Position numbers and translations under genes: made by a program
Notes under the pieces: model-generated
What the model saw: only the letters and a program-made list of their open reading frames with translations
Databases searched by the model: none
What the model was told of the DNA's origin: nothing
Assembly: GCA_027061865.1 (NCBI GenBank)
Contig: JAMOVZ010000416.1
Location: 1-6,072 of the forward strand
Source of the DNA: Desulfobacterales bacterium
Lineage (GTDB): Bacteria > Desulfobacterota > DSM-4660 > Desulfatiglandales > Desulfatiglandaceae
Direction: 5' to 3'
Length of the DNA: 6,072 nt
Part shown: one piece after another, positions 1 through 4,853 of the stretch
Layout: every line of letters starts with the position of its first letter
Position numbering within the stretch: the first letter of the stretch is position 1

Positions 1-2876
1 TTGCTTTTGAGGATCTTTCCCCGAGTCAGCAAAAAGTTCGCCCTGCCTCTCAGGCCCTTCAGTAATTGGGCAATCTTTTCTGCTTGACTATAGAATACCG
101 CCTCTAAGGTTAAACGCCCTTCAAGAATTGGATGGGTTACATTGAAGCTTTGAAACACCTCTTTGAGCGGCTGATCCTTGAGCCTCAACTCTCCTAACAA
201 GAACACTTCCTTGCCTTTTCCTTTCTTCAGGTGTCCTTTCAGAGAAAGTCTGCCATGAGGGAGTTTAATATCAAATCTTTCCAGAAAAAGGCCTCCCCTG
301 TAAATCACCACTTTCCCCATGGCAGGCCCAAATCGTATCTTCCGATAGCTGCCAGAACCCACTTCCACATGAACCCTAACATTGCTGTTCATGAGCAGGC
401 GGGACAACAAACCCGACTTGGGTGCAGCTTTAAACAGTTGGGAGATATCACTGACCAGGGATGCCACATCCAGTGTTTTTGTGAAAAGCGCCATTTCTCC
501 TGAAAGCTCTTCCCACCCCTTGAGCCGTGCTTTCAGCTCTCCCTCTGACTTTCCAAATTTTATAAGGGCATTGGAAATCATCAGCTCTTTTCCAGAAAAT
601 TTTGCTTCAAACCGCTTTAGGCCTATGGGGAGTTCAGCCCATCCATTGTTCAATATGATGGATCTTCCCACCATCTTTCCCATGAAGCCCATCTTGCTAA
701 GGCCCCGCCCTTTGGGAACTCGTATCTGTAAGTCAATATTGAGTTTGCCGCCTAGGGAATATCGGCTTCCATTCATTGACAGCAAAAGATGTTTCAGGGA
801 AAAGGCAGGGCTGCTCAAGGCCACCTCCCAGCCTCTTTCCTCTGAACCCTTCAAGCCCATTTCAAAACAGGAACGATCAAAGGCTAATAAAATAGCGCAG
901 TCAGCAGAAGCCTTCCCTACACAGTGACCAATTTTTATATAAGCCCTACTGCCCTCATCCCTGAAGGCTAACTCCATTGGCCCATAGTCAACCTTCACCT
1001 TGGAAATATTCAGTTCGAGCCCACATCCCCACTTGCCATGGTACCTCCAAAAGTATAGGCTGATGGGTATGGGGGTCAGGGCCTTGATGTGAGAGGCCGC
1101 AGCGGAAAAAAGGCCCTTTAAAACCTCGTCAAAGTCCACATCACCATCCACCCTCATCCCCAACTCTTTTAAATTAGTCAGCCCGGAGCCGGAGAAATCA
1201 ACCGAACTTTGCCCCCATGCAGCCTTTCCCCTGAAGCGCAAATATCCTATCTCACCAATTTCCACATTGGCCGAGGGTATATGGATAGCCTTAAAATAGC
1301 CATAGTCCAGGGCACAATCCTTGAAATCAAGACTGGCACTTAGCAATTTAAAACTTCTGCCCCCATTCAGCAAAATCCCCTCAAAACTTGAGGCCACAAC
1401 CCCAGAGACAAATCTCATCTCTTCAAAGTAATCCCTGTGCGGAAAAGGCGTTATCAGCTTTCTTGAAAGCCCCGACAGGTCCGTAAGGTGAAAAAGGCCT
1501 CTTCCCTTTATTGATACTTTTATCTCAGGGCTAGAAAGATCAGGGATGTCCAATAATACGTCCTGAAATTCTGAATCCCCTATCTTACCATTAACACCAC
1601 TGATCCGAATCCGGCCTTCCCCAAGCTGAAAATTCCCTGAGACATGTGAAAGCGGGAGCCCCACCAGGTCTTCTGAGACCCTCAGCTCCTTCCAGCCCAG
1701 TTTCATCCGGACTGAGACATCCCCGGGTCTCTCCCCTTGAAGGGAGAACGCCTTTACTTTCACCCTGCCTCCTAAAAGGGTAGGGAAAAGCTTCTCTCCC
1801 ACCCAAGGGGACACAAGGGGAGTAGGAAATACTTCTTTGAATTTTTCAAGGCCCATTGGGGGGGCTGAAATTAGGAGCGAGAATGGTGTGCCCTCTTTTC
1901 TATCCTCCAGAGATATCCTTATGGCGCCATTTATCCTGAATCCCGGCCCTTTCAGGGAAAGAGACGCCAGATCCACAATTTCGCCTTTAATATCTCCTCG
2001 TCCAGAAAGCTCTAGAAACGGAAACGCCCAACTCTTCTTCCTCTCATCCCGAACCAGGGAAAACCCAGGGCACTTCGCCCTGAGCCTTCCGGAAACGCTC
2101 ACTCTTCCCCCATTATGGACCAACAGGTTTAACTTTAACGCTCCACTGCCTTTTTCAAAAAAAAGGCCGTAAAAAGAAGGTAACTTGCCTATAGCCACCG
2201 ATTCCGAAGTGAGTTCAAAATTTGCCACATGGCCTCTAGAAGCAATTCCCGCCTCTGGCACTATGATTCCCTGGAGCCTGAAAGGTATGGCAGCCCCCCT
2301 CAGTTTAACTACACCACCGCCCAAGACCTCCCTGCCCGATCCCTTGGTAAGACCTTGAAGGTTAAGCCCTTCTATATCTGCATTCCCCCAAACCTTTTCT
2401 ACTTTTCCCTCCACTATCCAGACCAAGGGAACAGCACCCTTTCCGGTCAAAAGAGGTGCTATGAAGGCCTTAATAGGAAATGGCTCATTGCTTTTGAACT
2501 CATTGTGTTTCCGTAATTCAGTCAATCTCAGCCGGGGATGTTCCAGGACCAGTTCATGAGGCAAAAAGTCCATCTTCAGGACTCTTGACCAGGGGATGGA
2601 TAGCTCAACCGTCCCGACCGTAAAAAAAGGCCTTGCAGAGCCCTTTTGCTTGAAGGCTAGGTCGCGAACTCTCACTCTCAGGGTTGTCCAGAAGTCAACA
2701 GAGGCCCCCAAAAACTCCAACTCAAGCCCCTTAGGGGCCACAAGCCTTTTTAATAGATAGGATTGAACAGTATGGAATTGTATTAAGGCGGTAAGGAACA
2801 ACAGGGCAGAAATCAGAAGCAGGACACCTAGAAGGATGGTATAGGGACGGGGCTTCAGGGTTCTTTTGAAAGGCAT
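1..2876 (-). CDS. AsmA/YhdP-like large envelope protein, C-terminus cut by window edge
   Basis: An uninterrupted minus-strand frame of 958 codons runs from an ATG at 2876 off the left edge, so the stop is not in the window. The product starts with a basic stretch (KRTLKPRP), then a hydrophobic helix at about residues 13-34, which suggests an inner-membrane anchor with the rest in the periplasm. The remainder is long, beta-rich and Gly/Leu/Lys-rich. Around residues 340-390 a segment with SPWVGEKLFPTLLGGRV resembles the DUF3971 region of YhdP-type proteins. The last about 100 visible residues (GRLTLEAVF, then LLKGLRGRANFLLTRGKI) resemble the AsmA-like C-terminal region. Known family members (AsmA, TamB, YhdP) are associated with phospholipid transport to the outer membrane and envelope integrity. 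It is the last visible gene of the operon and its start overlaps the Nudix gene by 22 bases. The Shine-Dalgarno is weak (AGGA 12 bases before ATG), so coupled translation is likely. The superfamily call is fairly sure; the subfamily is not. Confidence 0.85.
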   Translation of the reverse strand, partial: MPFKRTLKPRPYTILLGVLLLISALLFLTALIQFHTVQSYLLKRLVAPKGLELEFLGASVDFWTTLRVRVRDLAFKQKGSARPFFTVGTVELSIPWSRVLKMDFLPHELVLEHPRLRLTELRKHNEFKSNEPFPIKAFIAPLLTGKGAVPLVWIVEGKVEKVWGNADIEGLNLQGLTKGSGREVLGGGVVKLRGAAIPFRLQGIIVPEAGIASRGHVANFELTSESVAIGKLPSFYGLFFEKGSGALKLNLLVHNGGRVSVSGRLRAKCPGFSLVRDERKKSWAFPFLELSGRGDIKGEIVDLASLSLKGPGFRINGAIRISLEDRKEGTPFSLLISAPPMGLEKFKEVFPTPLVSPWVGEKLFPTLLGGRVKVKAFSLQGERPGDVSVRMKLGWKELRVSEDLVGLPLSHVSGNFQLGEGRIRISGVNGKIGDSEFQDVLLDIPDLSSPEIKVSIKGRGLFHLTDLSGLSRKLITPFPHRDYFEEMRFVSGVVASSFEGILLNGGRSFKLLSASLDFKDCALDYGYFKAIHIPSANVEIGEIGYLRFRGKAAWGQSSVDFSGSGLTNLKELGMRVDGDVDFDEVLKGLFSAAASHIKALTPIPISLYFWRYHGKWGCGLELNISKVKVDYGPMELAFRDEGSRAYIKIGHCVGKASADCAILLAFDRSCFEMGLKGSEERGWEVALSSPAFSLKHLLLSMNGSRYSLGGKLNIDLQIRVPKGRGLSKMGFMGKMVGRSIILNNGWAELPIGLKRFEAKFSGKELMISNALIKFGKSEGELKARLKGWEELSGEMALFTKTLDVASLVSDISQLFKAAPKSGLLSRLLMNSNVRVHVEVGSGSYRKIRFGPAMGKVVIYRGGLFLERFDIKLPHGRLSLKGHLKKGKGKEVFLLGELRLKDQPLKEVFQSFNVTHPILEGRLTLEAVFYSQAEKIAQLLKGLRGRANFLLTRGKILKS
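2148..2167. repeat. Inverted repeat with an 8-base homopolymer inside the AsmA-like gene
   Basis: GCCTTTTT (2148-2155) and AAAAAGGC (2160-2167) form a perfect 8-base inverted repeat with a 4-base loop. It contains a run of eight A on the plus strand (2157-2164), which is eight T on the coding strand. The reading frame passes through as YGLFFEKG (residues 236-243), so the site is coding. Polymerase slippage there is possible. Confidence 0.5.
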
Positions 2877-3310
2877 AGACGGGAATAATCCTGAAGAATC
2901 TTGGCATGATCGAATGCCATGTCCTGGGGCGGGTTACGGGGATCAAACATACCCACTTCCTGGGCGTCGTCTGCCGCCCTTGGCCTGCCCCCCTTTGCCT
3001 TTGCCACAAACACCACAGAAATGGTATGGAATCTGGGGTCCCTATCCGGATCAGAGTAGGCCCCCAGCTGGTACATAAGCTCTACATCCAGCGATGTCTC
3101 CTCTTTGGCCTCCCTTATCGCAGCGGATTCAAGGCTTTCACCATAATCCACGAACCCGCCGGGCAGGGCCCAGCCAAAAGGGGGATTCTTGCGACGGATC
3201 AAAATAATCTTGTCATCATTCATCTCGATTATGATATCTACAGTGGGGAAAGGATTCCGGTATTTCTCAACCACCCCACCGCAATGGGGGCAAATCAGTG
3301 CTTCCTTCAT
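2855..3310 (-). CDS. Nudix hydrolase, ADP-ribose pyrophosphatase-like
   Basis: A 151-residue soluble protein of usual Nudix length. The Nudix box is clear: G52, E58, R66-E67, E70-E71, with the usual final Gly replaced by Ser73 (EETSL). These glutamates bind the divalent metal that drives hydrolysis of a nucleoside diphosphate linked to X. Preceding elements NPFPTVDIIIE (19-29) and GWALPGGF (46-53) are typical. After the box comes YSDPDRDPR (85-93). A proline about 15 residues past the box is a recognised mark of ADP-ribose pyrophosphatases; here P88 is 14 past L74. The N-terminus has one CPHCG (7-11) but no second cysteine pair, so a full zinc ribbon is absent. The frame stays open upstream to 3505, but the ATG at 3310 is preferred. 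It has a strong AGAGGAAGG six bases upstream, overlaps the preceding stop as ATGA, and the upstream residues look non-coding. The fold is certain; the substrate is inferred. Confidence 0.95.
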   Translation of the reverse strand: MKEALICPHCGGVVEKYRNPFPTVDIIIEMNDDKIILIRRKNPPFGWALPGGFVDYGESLESAAIREAKEETSLDVELMYQLGAYSDPDRDPRFHTISVVFVAKAKGGRPRAADDAQEVGMFDPRNPPQDMAFDHAKILQDYSRLCLSKEP

Positions 3311-3981
3311 GTGGTCCCTTCCTCTGCCCGAAGCTGATTTCTCACATGGATCATCCTGTAAACGGCCGTGATATTGGCTGTCAAAGCTAGGAGAAAGAGA
3401 GTAAGTTCCATGATAGACTCTCCCACCACCGGGATTCCCCCCAAAAGGGAGCCCAATATGAGAAGGGTGAAGCGTTCGGGTCTCTGCATCAGGCCCACTT
3501 TGCACTCCACCCCAAGCCCTTCAGCCCTGGCACGAGTGTAGCTGACCATGAAGGCACCCGCTATAGCAAAGATTATGAATACCACCGCCCATGGACTGCC
3601 TTCCTTGCCGCTGGAGGGAGAGAGCATGGGAAGCGGGCTGTCTCCACCTGCAAAGTACCAGGCAAGACCTGTAAACATCGCCACCTCGCCAAATCTGTCA
3701 AGGGTGCTATCAAAAAACGCCCCAAACTTTGAAGCCTTTCCCGTCTTTCTGGCTAGAAGGCCGTCGAGCACATCACAGGTCCCAGCAAGTATCGCCACAC
3801 ATCCAGCCAGGACAAAGTTGCCGGTGCTATAAATTATCCCGGCAACTACACTTAATACCAGTCCTGAAAAGGAAAGGATGTTGGGATGAACCCCCAACTT
3901 TGCAAATAAGCTCCCCAGGGGCTCGATCACCTTGAGGTACCTTCTTTTATTTTTCTCGCTAAGAAAAACTATCCGTCCCAT
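3307..3981 (-). CDS. CDP-alcohol phosphatidyltransferase (PgsA/PIP-synthase-like membrane enzyme)
   Basis: A 224-residue polytopic membrane protein with about six predicted helices (roughly 33-50, 55-70, 97-111, 131-148, 171-186, 189-208). The family signature D-x2-DG-x2-AR-x8-G-x3-D-x3-D is perfect: D70, D73-G74, A77-R78, G87, D91, D95. These residues bind CDP and metal and catalyse transfer of a phosphatidyl group from a CDP-lipid to an alcohol, releasing CMP at the inner membrane. Later, YTRARAEGLG (148-157) and RPER (167-170) resemble the phospho-alcohol pocket of phosphatidylinositol-phosphate or archaetidylinositol-phosphate synthases more than textbook glycerophosphate synthase. The acceptor alcohol cannot be settled from the sequence. 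It is the first gene of the operon and its TGA overlaps the next ATG. A good promoter lies upstream. The start at 3981 has only a weak, distant AAGG, but the N-terminus looks right for the family. The family is certain. Confidence 0.95.
   Translation of the reverse strand: MGRIVFLSEKNKRRYLKVIEPLGSLFAKLGVHPNILSFSGLVLSVVAGIIYSTGNFVLAGCVAILAGTCDVLDGLLARKTGKASKFGAFFDSTLDRFGEVAMFTGLAWYFAGGDSPLPMLSPSSGKEGSPWAVVFIIFAIAGAFMVSYTRARAEGLGVECKVGLMQRPERFTLLILGSLLGGIPVVGESIMELTLFLLALTANITAVYRMIHVRNQLRAEEGTT
3317..3325 (-). promoter_or_regulatory. Ribosome binding site deciding the Nudix start
   Basis: On the minus strand this reads AGAGGAAGG, six bases before the ATG at 3308-3310, and it lies inside the end of the preceding gene. 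Together with the ATGA stop/start overlap it fixes the Nudix start and indicates translational coupling. It argues against the longer in-frame extension up to 3505. Confidence 0.7.
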
Positions 3982-4012
3982 TAAACCAATTCAGCCTTAT
4001 TCCTTATGCTCG

Positions 4013-4024
4013 GCAGGATCCTGC
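4013..4024. promoter_or_regulatory. Perfect 12-base palindrome, candidate operator
   Basis: GCAGGATCCTGC is its own reverse complement. It sits about +10 to +21 relative to the predicted start of the lipid operon transcript, where a dimeric repressor could block transcription. It is too short and spacer-free to be a stable RNA hairpin. A chance palindrome remains possible. Confidence 0.3.
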
Positions 4025-4039
4025 TCCCATAGTCGGCTC

Positions 4040-4068
4040 ACCTTAACAAAGCGCTAATGGTTTGTCAA
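4040..4068 (-). promoter_or_regulatory. Predicted sigma70-type promoter of the phosphatidyltransferase/Nudix/AsmA operon
   Basis: On the minus strand there is a perfect TTGACA (4068-4063), a 17-base spacer, and TAAGGT (4045-4040). The -10 is only 3 of 6 to consensus but is preceded by TG one base upstream, giving an extended -10. Transcription would start near 4033, leaving a leader of about 50 bases before the ATG at 3981. The assignment rests on pattern only. Confidence 0.55.
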
Positions 4069-4081
4069 AACCGATCCTCTA

Positions 4082-4111
4082 TTGACACAGCCGCGCTTTT
4101 ACTTCAATAAT
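4082..4111 (+). promoter_or_regulatory. Predicted sigma70-type promoter of the isochorismatase-like gene
   Basis: There is a perfect TTGACA (4082-4087), an 18-base spacer, and AATAAT (4106-4111), 5 of 6 to consensus. Transcription would start near 4118, leaving a leader of about 83 bases. This -35 box is a mirror image of the minus-strand -35 at 4063-4068, separated by 13 bases. Confidence 0.6.
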
Positions 4112-4186
4112 CCGTTCTAATGTATGGGCCAAAGGAGTTATACAAGCCTCAGGTGATAGGGAAGCGGATTCCACAGGTTTTGGGAG

Positions 4187-4194
4187 AGGGGGTG
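4187..4194 (+). promoter_or_regulatory. Ribosome binding site of the isochorismatase-like gene
   Basis: AGGGGGTG matches the anti-16S consensus AGGAGGTG at 7 of 8 positions and lies seven bases before the ATG at 4202. It supports that start; no in-frame start codon lies just upstream. Confidence 0.65.
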
Positions 4195-4201
4195 GATAAA
4201 A

Positions 4202-4768
4202 ATGACAGAAAAGAGGGAAAATAGGGCAGGGATCTTGATTAATCCGGAGGATGCGGTGTTATTGATCATCGATATCCAGGAGCGCTTGGTACCGGTAATG
4301 CATGATAAAGAGGGGCTGATTAGAGGGACGGTAAAGATCGTCAAGTTCTGGCGTCTCTTGGATTTACCCATAGTTCTTACCGAACAGGAAAAATTGGGCT
4401 CCACGGTGGAGCAAATCCGGGCAGAGTTGCCTGATGACCTTAGCCCCATCACCAAGCTCCACTTTGACTGCTTTTCAGCCCCCGGATTCCCTGAAAAGCT
4501 TAAGGCCTTGGGGCGTTCCAATTTGATCGTAACCGGTATAGAGACCCACATCTGTGTGATGCAAACGGTACTCCACGGCCTCTGCCAATACAACATTCAC
4601 GTGGTGCAGGATGCCGTAGACTCCCGCTACCCATTTAATAAAGAGGCCGGGTTAAGGAGGATGGAGCAGGCAGGAGCCGTGATCAGTACCACAGAGATGG
4701 TTATGTTCGAGCTGCTAAAGATGGCGGGCACCGAGACCTTCAGACAGGTCCTCCCTCTCGTTAAATGA
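4202..4768 (+). CDS. Isochorismatase-superfamily cysteine hydrolase (YcaC/ISOC-like)
   Basis: A 188-residue soluble protein of typical single-domain length. The catalytic triad of the superfamily is intact: D24 in LLIIDIQERL, K85 in PITKLHFDCF, and C118 in GIETHICVMQT, the last with the usual hydrophobic/Gly-Ile-Glu run that forms the cis-peptide before the nucleophile elbow. Further family elements are VVQDAVDSR (134-142) and the STTEMVMFELL stretch (162-172). The C-terminal half is closest in style to YcaC and ISOC1/ISOC2 proteins, many of which lack a known substrate, rather than to isochorismatases of siderophore synthesis; no siderophore genes are nearby. Nicotinamidase is unlikely because its metal-binding Asp/His set is not evident. 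It stands alone on the plus strand, with its own promoter and a strong ribosome site. The fold and active site are sure; the substrate is unknown. Confidence 0.95.
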   Translation: MTEKRENRAGILINPEDAVLLIIDIQERLVPVMHDKEGLIRGTVKIVKFWRLLDLPIVLTEQEKLGSTVEQIRAELPDDLSPITKLHFDCFSAPGFPEKLKALGRSNLIVTGIETHICVMQTVLHGLCQYNIHVVQDAVDSRYPFNKEAGLRRMEQAGAVISTTEMVMFELLKMAGTETFRQVLPLVK

Positions 4769-4853
4769 TAACAGGAGGCTCAGACTGTGGTTCTGAGCTC
4801 AAAGCCTTGATACCTTTTCCCGGCAGGGCCTTCTTGAAAGGGCATTCCCAGGT
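4769..4853. other. Convergent intergenic gap
   Basis: There are 85 bases between two converging genes. Apart from the hairpin at 4778-4798 I see no gene, promoter or repeat here. Confidence 0.7.
4778..4798. terminator. Hairpin between convergent genes, possible weak terminator
   Basis: A perfect 7-base-pair stem, GCTCAGA (4778-4784) with TCTGAGC (4792-4798), has a 7-base loop and lies ten bases after the stop of the isochorismatase-like gene. It also lies beyond the stop of the acyl-CoA dehydrogenase read from the other side. Neither strand has a proper T-tract after it, so it is not a canonical intrinsic terminator. It could stabilise 3' ends or act with Rho. Confidence 0.35.

Larger units (their letters stand above)
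3982..4201. other. Divergent intergenic control region
   Basis: This is a 220-base gap between the lipid operon, read left, and the isochorismatase-like gene, read right. It holds two outward promoters and a palindrome, listed separately. I see no tRNA, small-RNA terminator or riboswitch-like fold in it. Confidence 0.8.

Noticed and set aside
382..927. Plus-strand open frame of 181 codons
   Set aside because: It lies wholly antisense to the continuous 958-codon AsmA-like frame. The peptide is rich in Ser/Pro/Phe without domain logic, and no convincing ribosome site is present.
1837..2516. Plus-strand open frames at 1837-2172 and 2229-2516, and the minus-strand frame at 1591-1806
   Set aside because: All are shadows of the AsmA-like gene, with low-complexity, arginine/proline/serine-rich composition and no recognisable family.
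2731..3009. Minus-strand frame of 92 codons across the Nudix/AsmA junction
   Set aside because: It is out of frame with both well-supported genes and has no family resemblance.
3311..3505. N-terminal extension of the Nudix protein to an ATG at 3505
   Set aside because: The extra 65 residues overlap the phosphatidyltransferase in another frame and look non-coding. The ATG at 3310 has a strong ribosome site and the classic ATGA overlap.
4138..4596. Minus-strand frame of 152 codons
   Set aside because: It is antisense to the isochorismatase-like gene, whose complete catalytic triad fixes the coding strand.
4202..4768. Assignment as a siderophore isochorismatase or nicotinamidase
   Set aside because: There is no aryl-carrier domain or siderophore neighbours, and no clear nicotinamidase metal-binding set. 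The sequence style is closer to YcaC/ISOC proteins.
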